Source of the DNA: Hofstenia miamia
Taxonomy: Eukaryota; Xenacoelomorpha; Acoela; Hofsteniidae
Length of the DNA stretch: 64,000 nt
Direction of reading: 5' to 3'
Assembly (NCBI GenBank): GCA_900660155.1
Contig: CABFPE010000415.1
Coordinates: 138,216-202,215, forward strand
A program made the position numbers and the translations under genes. The notes under the pieces were generated by a model. The model did no database searches and was not told the DNA's origin. It worked only from the letters and a program-made list of their open reading frames with translations. Shown piece after piece: positions 1 through 12,577 of the stretch (the stretch's first letter is position 1; each line of letters starts with the position of its first letter).

Positions 1-60
1 ATATATATATATATATATAAATTTATATATATATATATATTATAATATATTATATAACTG
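1..60. repeat. AT dinucleotide microsatellite
   Basis: The window opens in an almost pure AT/TA run with a few irregular steps. It is a simple repeat, cut by the window edge. Confidence 0.9.
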
Positions 61-1629
61 CTTGAAGTTATTTATTCGTACTTGGAGAACAGTTGATTAT
101 TTAATGGTGGTTTTACAATTATAATGTTGATAGTCCTATGTGTGCAGACAAGATTCGAGATTTGAAACCCAAATCGACTCAACCTGAAGCAAAAATATTC
201 CGACTCGTAGGGCCCTAGTTGAAATGCTCTAACACAGTTTTTCGCAATCCTTTTTGATATACTGTATAAACATTGAATGAAATGCACCGTTTAGTGGTTG
301 AGTACCAAACAGTAAGCCTTGCGCAAATATATGAAACGACTCTAATAGATTTACAGGAAATGCACATGAATTTATGTTTATTGATTTGTGTATTTACTAT
401 GCGCTAGTAAGTGCTTCAACAATCAGAAAATTTATAAATCTATTTTCGTGCAAAATTCTAATGAAATGATTTTTGTTTTATTTGCATTATGGGCCTTTCT
501 CTTGATTCCTATTTAGTAATTTTTCTAGCATTTTGTGTCAATGAGAAATTAAGAAAATGTGATACATAACCTAATTAGTATGCGCATAATTTGCATATTA
601 ATTATCGTATTTCAAAATGGCTACCGCCAAAATATTCCTGACATGCCAAAATATTCCACACCAAATTTGGTGTTGATCGCATGTACCAATTTCGATATCT
701 TAGAGGGGAGAAATCAGCAGCCAAAAAATAACTTCTCCGAAAAAGCCTGGGTAACATAGGGTTAACTGTAATTTAAAATGTGTACAACCCAATAGAAAAT
801 GTTGTTTTCGTCCATTCAAATTTTGAATAGAATATTCTGTATCACTGAATAGGCTTCAAATTTGGATACACAGGCGCATGATATGAAAACTAACATAATA
901 AATAGTGGGGTAACTGCCGACAGAAATTTACCGGTATGGAAAGTTGGTATCAGGAAATTAACTGACAAAATTCCAAAAAAATTAGTCTTTATTGAAATTT
1001 CTTAGAGTTACGTTTAGGGTCATCCATTTTGAACTCTTGGATTAGGACTAGAATGATAAAATTGTAGTTAGTATGGAAATAGTTAAGGAAGCCTACTTTC
1101 AAATCTAGGTTTGGGTTTAAAATTTTAAAGTGATGAATATTCCATACCTTCAACTTTCTGTCGACACTTTTTGTATAATCATTACAAGATGCTATAATTC
1201 ATTACTCTGTGTAGTATAATTCACTTTGTTGTAATCTGGTTTGAACGCATATTATAAATTATGAGTACACTGAACCATTCAGTATAACTTAATCCATAAC
1301 AATTTTTTACTATAATATTACGAATAACAAAATTTTCTATCCCAAGAATTCAATATTTTGATACTGCGATTCATGTGAAAATTTACTTATCTATATTTGA
1401 ACAGTAATTAAAACATTTAAGAAACTTAAACAGGCCAATACATTCCAGAAATAGTCCACTCAACTAACAAAATCTAAACTTGTAGAATTATATACATTTA
1501 ATAATCTAAAGCTTCGTTTATATAATTGCGAAAAAATGATTCATACTTACAGTGTTGTTCAAAGACAAGTAATCATCAATTAATGACAAAAAATTCAAAA
1601 TGCATTTAAAAATATATTGAAAGACTTGG
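61..1629. other. AT-rich non-coding stretch
   Basis: Both strands show only short chance ORFs. I looked here on the minus strand for the next kinesin-9 exon (the conserved VSYLEIYNE region) and did not see it. It may be KIF9 intron or intergenic DNA. Confidence 0.5.
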
Positions 1630-1718
1630 TAATAACTAAGGCGATTTCTTATTGCGCTTTCAAGCTGTCAAAAATTGCAACAACAACCTTAAAAATTGCG
1701 CTTATAAATTGCACTTAA

Positions 1719-3103
1719 TCAATTTTCAAAGTATGTATCACAATAATTGTACAACACTCGCATATATTTACAAATGTTAGTGTCAAGAAAGTTTCGATTT
1801 TTCCTGATAACGTTCTTCAACATTGAAAAACTTCTTTCTGCTGCTGCAGAGCTTGGTTGACATTTACTCAGTTTAACATAGAGGGAAGGCAAAATATCAA
1901 GTCGTTCCTTGCTTTTTATAATTGACACGTCTGACTTCTTGAGCCTCTTTTCAATGTAAGGTTATATTTTGACTGGATTATCTCCGAAGTCCAGGGAATC
2001 CATAGTTTTCAATGCTTCTTTTATCATGCAAAGGTTATCTTCAAGCTTTATTGGAATTTTCTCCAGACAGGAGTAGAAAGCCTTGATTGCTGCGAGTTGT
2101 GATCGCAGCTTTGGACTTGAAACAGCAGCATTCGCTTTTGAAACAATGACACCAGTTCCTTGTAAACTGCTAACAATTTCCTGCACTGCTGGCAGGTGAT
2201 CACAGTAGTGGAGAGCAGCTAAGAGCCAGGTTCCCCAACGCGTAACTACAGGGGTTGGTGGCTGTCCAATTGGGTCAAAAAGTTGCTTGTGTGATCGGTT
2301 CTTCACAACTGCAGTCTTAAAACTAGCGATCAAATTGTCAACTTCAGTGTAGTGGGTTTTTATTTTCATCACACAATTGTGGGCGAGATGCGAGAAGCAA
2401 GTGACGTGCAGCATGCGATAGTAGAGCTGCTTCAAGATTTTGCCAGCATTTACTATATATGCCGCAGCATCAGATAAAAGAAGACACACATTCTTTCGTG
2501 CTGTCCCAAGATTGTGAACACAGTCATCAAGATTTTGCACAACAATTTGAGCATTTGGTGACGAACATAAAACAACACATTCCACAAGATAACATTTGTC
2601 TGGTTGAGAAAGGGTTATAGCTAAAATATGCAAATATTGCTTGCCATCAAGGTCTGTTTCCTCAACTATGAAAAACAGCTCTTCATCTTCAAGAATTGAC
2701 TTGACATGAAGATAGTTCTGGTTGTCAATCTCAGTAACTTTTTCACGGCACTTTGTTTCTGAAGGAAGCTTCTGTCCAGTTAATTTAAAGAGCTCCTTAA
2801 CGGCTGGATGAGAGAGCTTCTTTAGCGGAATATCAGCTGCCAAGAAGGAAGTCACAACTTGGGTTGCGAATGTATCAGTAACAGGCCGCAAGAATGTCTG
2901 ATTTTGTCGTGAATTTCCTGCCATGGCCCGAGTGTGTTTAGCTGTTGACCGATGACTGTCGACAAAATGTCGCCTTTTATGTTTTACCACAGATCACAGT
3001 GATTGCAGTAGAGTTCATTCCTTGTTGTGGCGACAAATTCCTTTTCGAACTCAGCAATTAATCCCTGTATCTCCACAGTGCTTGATGCAGCAGTCTTTCC
3101 CAT
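1719..3103 (-). pseudogene. hAT transposase (CGGBP1-like), disrupted
   Basis: About 460 codons read from an ATG at 3103. The N-terminus carries a zinc-finger-like segment (YCNHCD, then HRSTAKHTR) typical of CGGBP1 and its hAT relatives. The middle contains a DUF659-like region (FIVEETDLDGKQYLHIL) and a WGTWLLAALHYC segment. The C-terminus is the hAT dimerisation motif (SSAAAERSFSMLKNVIRKNR). One extra base near 2992 shifts the frame inside the finger, and one TAA at about 1950 separates the last 69 residues from the main 342-residue ORF; otherwise the reading is open. So few lesions suggest a young copy. The family is clear from the motifs. Activity is unlikely without the intact N-terminus. 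Confidence 0.75.
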
Positions 3104-3555
3104 GCTTATCTTATCTAAAGTGAAACAATGCGCACTAATGAAGTAATTTCATTTAAACACATGCTACATGAATTAACCAGCCAATCAGAGCAGTCACTGA
3201 CATCATGTCTAGACAGAACAAAAGTAGGGATTTTGTTGTGAAGGACCTGCCATGGCCCGAGTGTGTTTAGCTGTTGCCCGATGACTGTCGACAAAATGTC
3301 GCCTTTCATGTTTTACCACAGTATCAGTGATTGCAGTAGAGTTCATTCCTTGGTGTGGCGACAAATTCTCTTGGGAACTCAGCAATAAATCCCTGTATCT
3401 TCACAGTGCTTTATGCAGCAGTCTTTCCCATGCTTATCTTATCTAAAGCGAAACAATGCATACTGATGAAGTAATTTCATTTAAACACATGCTACATGAA
3501 TTAACCAGCCAATCAGAGCAGTCACTGGCATCATGTCTAGACAGAACAAAAGTAG
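2917..3555. repeat. Tandem duplication inside the hAT element
   Basis: Two copies of a roughly 310-bp segment (2917-3227 and 3246-3555) separated by 18 bp and differing at scattered positions. Each includes the transposase start region, so the N-terminal coding end exists twice. The divergence shows it is not a simple assembly echo. Confidence 0.85.
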
Positions 3556-3871
3556 CAAAACTCATGTGGGATGTGTATAAAACAGTACTGTGACAGCTGA
3601 AGTTAACTTCAAATTATTAACAAAAATTGCGTTTTTATTGCGCTAATAACTCACTAGAAATTTGTAGGGGATGACTTATTTTATGAGTTTTTTGCATTTC
3701 AGCACAATTGAAACACGTGGGATCAAATTGCTTTTATTGCTTTTTAACCGCCCTACTAATAACTATATAACTATAAAGAAATTAGACGATGTTGGGAAGG
3801 GCGTTGGTTTTTATTTATAATCTGAAATGAGATGATTAATACAAAAAGTCTAGAAACAGAATGACAATTAC

Positions 3872-5310
3872 CTGTTGTATTGCACGTGGAATAATGCCTC
3901 TATTTGAAAAAGCTTCAGTCGCTCCAGTCATTGTGAAAGTTTTTCCAGCACCCGTTTGTCCATAACACATAATAGTTGCTAAACATATAAAACTGACAAA
4001 AATACAATATTTATATTTATTTGTATGATTTATAAAATAAGATTTTTTCAATAAAAAAAATTGAGGCCGGAGTGAAACACCTATATAACATGTAAAATTA
4101 TTGCATTGTAGCTTTGAATGATTATAAAAAGATGAATGTATGAAGGTAGATTCCATAAATTAACTAAAATATTAAAAATATTTAATTATTAATAATAATT
4201 TGGCGGGAAATCATTTCATTTTTCTGTTACAAACTACTTGAATAAGCAGCCGGTTAAGATTTATAAAGATGAAATGCAATAATGAAACAAACCATTGAAT
4301 CCTTGGAATGCTTTAAACACACAATCTTTAGCAGTCACTTCATAAATATAGTCTTGGCCAACATCATGAAACACACCGTCTAGCTTAAAAGACCAATCGC
4401 TGATCTGGTTGTTCACATAGCCCGCCTTATCGCTAATTCGGCCATGAACATCAATTGACTAAATTAACACCTTTAACTAAAAAAAACCTTTAAACAAAAA
4501 CGTTGGGAAGTAAAAGATTTCAGGTACATGTACATACTCTAAAATAATATTAAATAGATATTATTCAAATGATTACCAGCGATTTTTAACTTACCTGTTC
4601 CAATACATCGACGGAAACATAATACTAAAGTAAGAAACACTACGTTATCAAGATTATTTTCTGTATAAGCATGAGAATTGAAGAACGAAATAAAGAGTAA
4701 AAAATTGCATGATACAGAGGCTAGTTTTTAAGATCATAAGCACTAAACTAAAACTACAGTTATTAAAAATGATTATGTAGTTGAGAAAGGCCCCAAAAGC
4801 ATCAATATCTGACTTGTGACACACATTCTACTATTACATAGAATTTTGAAAGATTCAGCGTAATTCAGAGACATGCTTCTATTATTAAAATAGTATGCTC
4901 AAATCCCAAGTTATTGAATACCATCGCTACTTAGATATTTGACAATTTAAATCTACTTACACTATCATGATGAACTTAGACATTTTTAAAAATGAATACA
5001 CTTCTCATTACTGCTAACATGAAATATATTACATATTTTTTGATTGAAACAAATGATTGTTAATTTGAATGAAAATTATTTTTAAATGAATACTTTCCAA
5101 TAAGCACTTCTCACAATTTGCGTAAATGGTATATGTAGCTTGGAAACTTACAAATTTTAAGAAACAACATTTAATGAAATGCATAAATGCGGAAAATTAA
5201 GAAAATGTTACCTTGCCGTCCTGATTAAGCACAATATTGTCGTAAGCAAAGTTCTGTGTTGGACGTGTGCGAACAAACACTTTCACAGACGACTGGCTTT
5301 CCGTTACCAT
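3872..5310 (-). CDS. KIF9: Kinesin-9 (KIF9-like) motor, N-terminal exons
   Basis: Exons on the minus strand: 5310-5212 (ATG start, MVTESQSSVKVFVRTRPTQN), 4458-4293 and 3978-3872, all with GT-AG borders and compatible phases. An optional 30-nt exon may lie at 4624-4595. Together they encode the first ~124 residues of a kinesin motor: the beta-1 RVRPT-like start, WSFKLDGVFHD, and the P-loop GQTGAGKT at residues 95-102. The segments NNQISDWSFKLDGV and GATEAFSNRGIIPRAIQQ match kinesin-9 better than other kinesins from memory. Kinesin-9 motors work in motile cilia and flagella. A splice acceptor (TTTTTATTGTTTCAG) abuts the ATG. The rest of the motor is not seen: a hAT element starts 115 bp past exon 3, and downstream exons must lie beyond the window or be lost. 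Confidence 0.88.
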
Positions 5311-5312
5311 CT
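5311..5312 (-). promoter_or_regulatory. 3' splice acceptor directly at KIF9 start codon
   Basis: Minus strand reads TTTATTTTTATTGTTTCAG immediately before ATG. It could serve a 5'UTR intron or a trans-spliced leader. Confidence 0.6.
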
Positions 5313-6621
5313 GAAACAATAAAAATAAAGAACCACATTCATGTTTGACAATGAATGTCACGAAAAATAATATTTTTTGTTTATGCTGATGGAGTAGTTA
5401 CGTAATAAAGATCCTTTTCTCATGCATTTAATACTAACGTTCAAAACCACATGAGTCCAAAATTTTGACTTTTAGCCTAAGGAACCCTTCATCAACTTTG
5501 TACCAACTGCTTAAAAAGTAAACGCATTATTAAGTTGCGAAAAAATTGAACTTCAAAACACTTAAGTTCAACGAGGCACGTACTACAAGTCCAAAAATTT
5601 GCTGTCAAGCCCATAATTGAATCAAAATTTTAGATGAAATTTCATGAATCTACTGTGAAAGAATTGACAATTGAGGCACAGTAGCATAAATAATACAAAT
5701 TTTCCTTAAAATCTCTACTGAAAAAATTACAAGTTTTGACTCAATTGATTCTATCATTAGACAGTAGATTACATCTCGTTATTTTTATAAGCAACCGAGT
5801 CTAAAAATAAGCCATTTTAAAGCCGTTGCCAGCCTTAAAATCTGAAGACGTTTGGCTGTTGCAACACCAATCAATAAAATTTGGAGCCTTCTTGTAATTC
5901 TTTACCCATTAATTACTTGATGGAGCAGAAAAGTGATGTCGCACGTTTAAATCCCAACTCATTCTTTTATAAAAAATTACAAACGGATGTACATTAAATT
6001 TGTAGAATTAAATATTTTCATTCCAAAATTTGTCAAATTGAAACAATTTTTATAACAATCTTTATATGCAATCGCTAAGCAAATCTGAGCCTCAAAAGAA
6101 CATATAATAAAAATAATCTCTGTTTACATTTATAAATGACGAAAGGAATAGGTGCATTAAGGGCTGTCTTTTAACTGTCAATGAAACTGCTACACAAATA
6201 CCATACGAATAGGACACAATCTCAGCTATTTTTTGAAGCATAAAAGAAAACACCTAATTCATTAAGATTTGAAATCATTACAAATCTATGAAAGCAGGTG
6301 AAAATGAAAATAGTCTATTTCGCAATAATTAAGCCGAGTAATATTGGATAATCTCCGTTTTACAAGGTGCCACATGAAACTACGCCTTTATTTAGATATC
6401 TACAGCTGTTGAAATTTATATTTAAAATTAGCACCTTGCTCGACAAGTTTATAGAGGATTTCTTTTTACGGTATTACATTAAATTTAAAAAGATACACAT
6501 AATTTCCGGGGTCAAAAACGTAATTCTAAATAAAAAAACATTTGCTTCAATAACACTATGCACTATATTACTCAATTAAATACAAAGAATTGGAAGTAAC
6601 GAAATTCAGATGATACAATTA
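5313..6621. other. Spacer between KIF9 and SLC38A10
   Basis: AT-rich, with no supported coding exon. It should hold the SLC38A10 3'UTR (minus-strand AATAAA near 6388-6393) and the upstream region or outron of KIF9. Confidence 0.5.
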
Positions 6622-9600
6622 TCAAAGATTCTGCTCAGCAAGTCTATGTTTAGGACTTTTTGGTAAATTTGGACTTGCTGGTTTCAGGTTAATTTTTGGC
6701 TGTTCAGCGAATACCTCCTTATTATCTAATAACGATTTGTTATCTACATTTTTCCCTTTATCTTGAGAAAGAACTTGGACGTTTTTCATTGGAGAAGGTT
6801 TATTTGACTCAGCTTCGCGTTTGATATCTTGATTTTGATGAGAATTTTTTACATTTTCATTGTTGATGTCCTTGAGACTATCCTCTGCTTTCACATGCTC
6901 TTTTTCCTTGTCACTTTCAAGAGGTACGTTTTCTAGTTTTTCAATTAACTGGTTTTGGTGTTTGATTAACTTTTCCTGAAGCTCTTGAGTCTCCTTTATT
7001 TTAGAAATAATTTTATTAGCACTTTTACCGCTTGTATCGTCTGGATTTTTAGGTGCTGCAGCTTGCTCTTTAAGTTGCTTTAAATAATCAGCCATAATTG
7101 CAGGATCATTTTTCAAACTCTCGGGCAATTCACCCCTAATGAAAACATTAGTTGGACTGCGCTCACTGAAAATGGTGAATAAACCAATAGTACCAACAAT
7201 TAATCCAAACAAGAGGATTCCCTTTGCAAGATTTGTCCTAGATTTTGGAAGAATGTTTAGTTGTAGCAAAGATGGCCAAATCATGCAGATCATTATTCCG
7301 ATGGAAGAGCCCATAAAAGCAGATACCGTTTCAATATGTGGAATAATAATACCCACAGCCAAAGAAAAGGCTATGATGGCAAAAGTAATGTAACGAAACA
7401 GATTATTGGGAATCACATGTCTTGTCTGATCCAAAGATTTCTGCGATGAAAAGAGAAGTGTATCGATGCTTGTTCGAGCTGGAAAAATGGCTAAAGGAAA
7501 GCTTATGATGACAGAAGCAGCAAATCCAACCTAAAATTGCTATATAAATCTTTTAAATAGTTAATAGTGCACTTTCTTCAAAAAATCATTAGTGATTTTC
7601 GTTATATTGAAAAATGGACAGAGTAATTTTCAAAGTTGATTTAAAAAACATTCTATTAACTAAGAATTTGGTTGAAAGAAGAACGATAAAAAGTAATAAA
7701 AATAATTTTTTTCTAATATATTTGTAACAAATGATTAAACATTGTATATTGCAGTTAATATAATAGTACTTCAACCTTTAAAAAATATTTGTGGTTGGAA
7801 TAGTAACCATTAAAAACTATGACAGTGCGTGGTTTAGAAAAATAGTTTACTTAAGGCAAAGACTACACTGTGTTATTTTCAGGCTCGGCCAGAGGAGTGG
7901 GGATCCTCTTTGACCTGCTGGGGTGGAAATGAAATCTCGTCAAATGATATTTTATTATTATTAATCCTCCATCTCAGAAAAACTTTTGCATCAAGCAGCA
8001 TTAGTGAAAATAACTTGTCAAAAATAGTTTTTCAAAATTCTGCTTTCTTCAATGAAGAGTATCAAGCAAGGTGGATAAAAATGATTGTGAGGGGCACGTT
8101 AAAGCAGAAAATGCTATCAACCTCGCAATTCATCGGAAGACAGCAATTTTGGAAAAACCTTTGTGGCAATTGTTTTACATATTATATGAGAAATATACAA
8201 TTTATCATTACATATGTAGTTATATATGAAAAATAAAGAAGTGAATTGTGAAAGCAATAATTTTCTCTATACTGACAATGTATTATCAATTAGAAATGAA
8301 ATCATATACTCTTTTTTACGTTTTAGGACGAGCTTCAACAAAATTTTTAAACATTTATGTATGACGAATGTAGATTTTTATCTCAAATAAGATTTGATGC
8401 CTGTACTTGTGTTAAATTCTAATTAAATAAGTTTGATAAAGGTGAGCTCTAAGGACTGAGTAACTTTAGCGATATTGTCACAGTTTTAACTTCATTATAA
8501 TTCAAAAAATTTCTTTTGTTCTGTGCTACGAAGGAAACTTGATGATTCAAACAATTGAAACTTTGTGAATCAACGTTGTCTTCAGTAAAAAGGTATATAA
8601 AAGCAAAGGAAGTCACAAAATATGTTATATATTTAAATAGAGTAACCGTTAAAAATCTATAGTACATTTGGTATAACACATATGGTATATATTTGGACAA
8701 ATAGAAATATACTTACCTTGAAGAAAACTGCGGTGTAAGTTTCTCCAAAATTTTTTAAAACATCACCTTGAACAGCATCTCCAAACAATATGTAACCAAA
8801 GAACCCAACAAATGAATACAGTGTGAGTACAAGTGTTACTGATGACCGCACAATGATTTCTAACTCTCGGGGAGATTCATCATCCAAAGCACTAAAGACT
8901 GGAAATAAGCAGGAATGACATGCGAATGCCAAACTGTAAATTGGCAAAGTTACTTTCACACCAGTGAAATCAATGTTCATTAATTGATTCGAGGGGATTC
9001 CATTTGTAGAAGGTAGCAAAGAACTGATAACAATATACAAAACAAAGAAGACATAAAATAATATTGAAAAAAAAGAAAATTTTCCAAAGTTCGAAATGTC
9101 TCTAATCAGCCCCATTGGGAAAATAATGCCCAACGCAATTGCGCACATTACAATATTCTTGACAAGCGGAATCATTTCAAGCGTGACAAAGGTTAACAAG
9201 AACTCTTTTAAAACATCACCGATGACGACAAAGTATGCTACACAAGCACCAATATTGATGCCTAAATTCATATTCAATTCAAATTGCTTTTGCATGGAAA
9301 ATAATTCATTAGACCTAGATGAATTTCAGATAACAAATGTAATTTACCTAGAATGGAAAAGATGAAACTTAGAAATAAACTTTTAGCAATTATAATAGTA
9401 AATTACAATAAACTTGTGAAAGAATGATTTGTCACTCAAATTTGTATCTAGTAATCAGTTTCTTCAAAATGTGATTAGAAAATTTAGTTGAGCGAACTCG
9501 TCTTGTTTAACAATAAAGAGGTCAATTATTGAAAGAAATTTAACAACCTATTACCATTATTTTAGAATAGAAATACACATCAGCTGATGGTCACATCTGA

Positions 9601-11143
9601 TTAAATGTAATTGAAATATTTATCAATGAACCAACATAAACATATTAAGTGATATATAAATAGACAATCCAGAAACTTATGCGATAAAATAAATTAGTGA
9701 TAACTTGATTTTGAACTGAAAACATACACTTGGAGATAATGCTAAAATTACTTGTTTATTGGCCATGAAGTGGACTTATAATTTGTATTATGGAAACTGG
9801 AAAGTATAAATTCACATTTCACTTTAGTTTACATCTGGCAGATAACCTATGGAAAGTGAAAAGCTCGATACTCTATTTCATGCAGTTTTGAATATTATGG
9901 TCACAAAATGGAGCTACTGATACAAGTCATAATGTTGAAGTACTATTGGGATGATGATACTTATTTAAATTCAATTTGATAGTTAACTTCTTTTATTTAA
10001 AATACAACCACCTATTCTAATCACATTTTAAAGAAACAATAAATATTTGGGTTATAGAACAGTCTGCATTACATATCAACTGAAAAATTCGGAATCAGTG
10101 GCAAATTAAATATATAATTTTAAAAAATTAAACTAAAATTAGAAACCTTTGAAAAGTTAATAGATGTTTTATATATATATAATTATATATACACATATAT
10201 CAGGAGCTTTATCACTTTTTGTCCATTTATATTGGGTACTTTGTCATTTTTCCATTTATATTTGGCGCGTTGTCCGCTTTGTCAATATACAAGAAATTTA
10301 TATTGGCGCTTTGTCAGTAAAAATATATTATGGCTCACTTAGCTTAAGAAACTTACTTCTTTTTCATTATACAAAAATATTTCTACACATATGAAGAGTA
10401 TAAACTGGCTGTAAGAACAGCTATTATCAGTGTAAAACATCAATTTTATTATATACATATTTGAATAGGGTTGGGAATTTCATTTCAAAAATCTATTAGG
10501 ACAAAGCAGTATTAACAATTTCAAGCACTAAATTAAAACAAAAAACCAATACTTAGCTAATGACAAATGTGTAGTAAACACAATTAAAACAACAGTTCTT
10601 GTAAACTCTGAAATCAATTGAAGGTTTATTTATTATTTTTCCCTTGTGTCTTCTCATTTTTGGATGAGATTTAGAAGATCTCATTTATCAGAAAACATGT
10701 GCTTTCGTTTAAGGCATTGCAATAAAAATCGATGTAATTTTTCTTTCGTTTTGCGAAGGCGACAAATAAAAATATTCAACATATCGGAAGGTTAAAATAA
10801 GAAAATTTCAGCATTGCTTACTTTCAAGTTTTTGGAGGGAAATTCATGTTTTTGTTAGTCAAATGTTTCTAATACCTTTGTTCTTTTAAAATTTATCCAT
10901 TCTTAATTCTTATCAATATTCTGTTTTTAGGAAGTAACAAAAAACCTGAAAAAGACAAAGCGCCATACATAATTTTTTTTCGGTAAATTTTTTAAAGTTG
11001 CTCTAAAATCTGATGAAACTTTTTTTCATTGATCCAATATTTATTTTATAATACTAGCACACATTCATTCTCAATTCAGGGTTTTCTAAGCAAAATTAAA
11101 AAAATGGTGCTTTTCCCCTTAGAAATGTTCAAAATTTCTACTG

Positions 11144-11181
<38 letters not shown>

Positions 11182-11498
11182 TTAATTTAGATAAAAAATT
11201 TGAATTGAATTGGAACTTTACCAATTATGCTAAGTTCAACCATGCTCTTTCCAGAAAAGCCGAAAGCATATTGCACTAAGTGTTCATAAGAGCGCCGCCT
11301 AACTGCAGATGAAGTACGAATAAGAAAACTGCAAGTTAAATAAGTAACAAGGGCTAACGAAGACAACAATAAAAGTGAAAGGAATGGACCACATAGCTTA
11401 AAAGTGTAAGGAAGAGTAAGGATACTGACACCTATAATACTGTTTGACAAGTTCAATACTGCAATTTTGTTAAGAGTCGGTGATGATAAACCAGACAT
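6622..11498 (-). CDS. SLC38A10: SLC38A10-like amino-acid transporter
   Basis: Three minus-strand exons: 11498-11222, 9261-8717 and 7530-6622 (TGA), with GT-AG borders and consistent phases, giving 576 residues. It is an 11-TM-type amino acid/auxin permease: GVSILTLPYTFKLCGPFL in TM1, then the junction SIIG/INIGACVAYFVVIGDV, which aligns residue for residue with human SLC38A10 as I recall it. VGFFGYILFG and GIIIPHIETV follow. After the last TM comes a hydrophilic tail with a Gln/Lys-rich coiled-coil-like stretch (ETQELQEKLIKHQNQLIEKL), the hallmark that separates SLC38A10 from the shorter SNATs, although this tail is much shorter than in vertebrates. Likely role: sodium-coupled neutral amino acid transport, probably in endomembranes or plasma membrane. 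An acceptor TTTCTTTTTAG lies 4 nt before the ATG. Vertebrate orthologues have many more introns. Confidence 0.9.
7531..8716 (-). other. SLC38A10 intron 2
   Basis: AT-rich intron. A plus-strand 108-codon ORF at 7910-8236 has no recognisable domain and looks fortuitous. The patch around 7880-7930 is less AT-rich than its surroundings and may be an old insertion. Confidence 0.6.
9262..11221 (-). other. SLC38A10 intron 1
   Basis: A 1.96 kb AT-rich intron. It contains AT-rich simple sequence near 10170-10200 and a (TA)n run at 11146-11176 close to the donor. It also holds opposed copies of a GGCGCTTTGTC word (10304-10314, and inverted at 10954-10964) that could be the ends of a small palindromic repeat. 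No exon is seen. Confidence 0.55.
11146..11176. repeat. TA microsatellite
   Basis: About 15 TA units within SLC38A10 intron 1, roughly 45 bp from the exon 1 donor. Confidence 0.9.
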
Positions 11499-11502
11499 CT
11501 CA

Positions 11503-11504
11503 CT
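11503..11504 (-). promoter_or_regulatory. 3' splice acceptor 4 nt upstream of SLC38A10 ATG
   Basis: Minus strand reads AAATTTCTTTTTAG, then TGAG, then ATG. A strong polypyrimidine acceptor. Confidence 0.6.
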
Positions 11505-12577
11505 AAAAAGAAATTTAAAAAATTAACTTTAATTAGTATTAGGGAATGTATAAAATAATAAACCAATATTAATAACTAGAACACAACATATTAATCTGTT
11601 AACATTGAATTTTACGAAATAAAGTTATAGATTAACAATAGTCAGTAGACAAAGAAAATATATTCTTCCAAGATTAGGACAAGCAAAGCAGTACAAAATA
11701 AGGGTAAATCAGGGATAGACAGTAAATATCAAACCGAAAATTAAGGTAAGCAAAACCAGCTCTTAATTTGAAACAGGAAAAAAGCTATATTAAAAACTAA
11801 ATTCTAAAGGAAAGCCTACAACTAGAGCGGAAAACGATGCATTGAAATGGAAAGTAGCAAAAGTGGAAAAGAGTCAAAGATTAATAACTCGAAAAAAATA
11901 GTGTAGATTTGCATTGGATGATAGTCGTAAAGAAAGTAAGATAGCCAGACGAATAACATTGATTCCAAAAACTTGAATTCAGTAATTGCACAATACCAAA
12001 TATTATCTAGAAAGAAACTTCAAATCAGAAAGGATGCATCATCAAAAGCAAAGATTGCAAAGGAGTTACTGGTGGGTCAAGCAGTTCGAATAAACAACAA
12101 AAAATCAACAAACTTGACAATGGCGTTTACAGAGTAACATGAAACATAAAGAATAATCTATCTCACAAGTGAGTGCCGCTGGAGTTGCAGTTTTTATGGA
12201 ACTTGATCCATATCTAAGAATCCTATTCAAATAATAATCAATGATCGATGAAAAAATTAAATCTAATAAATCAAAGGATTGAAAGGTATTATAATATTTA
12301 TTCAAGCACTAAACATTGAAAATTGTTCACTAATTATTCTAGGGCATAGATTAAGTCCTAAAGTTACATATTCAGAGACTGTATTCCACACTTTTTGTCC
12401 ATTTAACATACCTTAAACTCCAAAAATTGAGACTCTACCAAAATGAATGTTCCCAATACCACAAATATAAGCGTTTTAAATTGTCATGTACGTAGACCGA
12501 AGAGCTTAGCATAAGCATAAACATTTTTTGGTCTGATAAAATCGTTATATAATAACATGTACAACAAAAATACAAAA
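11505..12577. other. Spacer upstream of SLC38A10
   Basis: About 1.1 kb, AT-rich, with no supported gene. It lies between two minus-strand genes and would contain the 3'UTR of the small membrane-protein gene. Confidence 0.5.

Larger units (their letters stand above)
1639..3756 (-). mobile_element. hAT DNA transposon, CGGBP1-like type
   Basis: A roughly 2.1 kb element flanked by the same 9-base word TAATAACTA (1630-1638 and 3757-3765). This fits the 8-bp target duplication of hAT elements, with one ambiguous base. The ends are imperfect inverted repeats: AGGCGATTT at the left and, read inward, AGGGCGGTT at the right. Short ATTGCG and TTATTGC words recur near both ends. It encodes a hAT transposase on the minus strand and carries an internal duplication of its 5' coding end. 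It sits downstream of kinesin-9 exon 3, either in an intron or just beyond the gene. Boundaries are good to about one base. Confidence 0.8.

Noticed and set aside
3979-4156. N-terminal extension of the kinesin P-loop ORF
   Set aside because: It is intron read-through. The acceptor at 3980-3979 and the match of the upstream exon to kinesin-9 place the exon start at 3978.
7910-8236. Plus-strand 108-codon ORF in SLC38A10 intron 2
   Set aside because: No recognisable domain and antisense to the host gene. Kept only as intron description.
10298-10970. Opposed GGCGCTTTGTC words as ends of a transposon
   Set aside because: The similarity is only about 11-15 bp and no target duplication could be defined.
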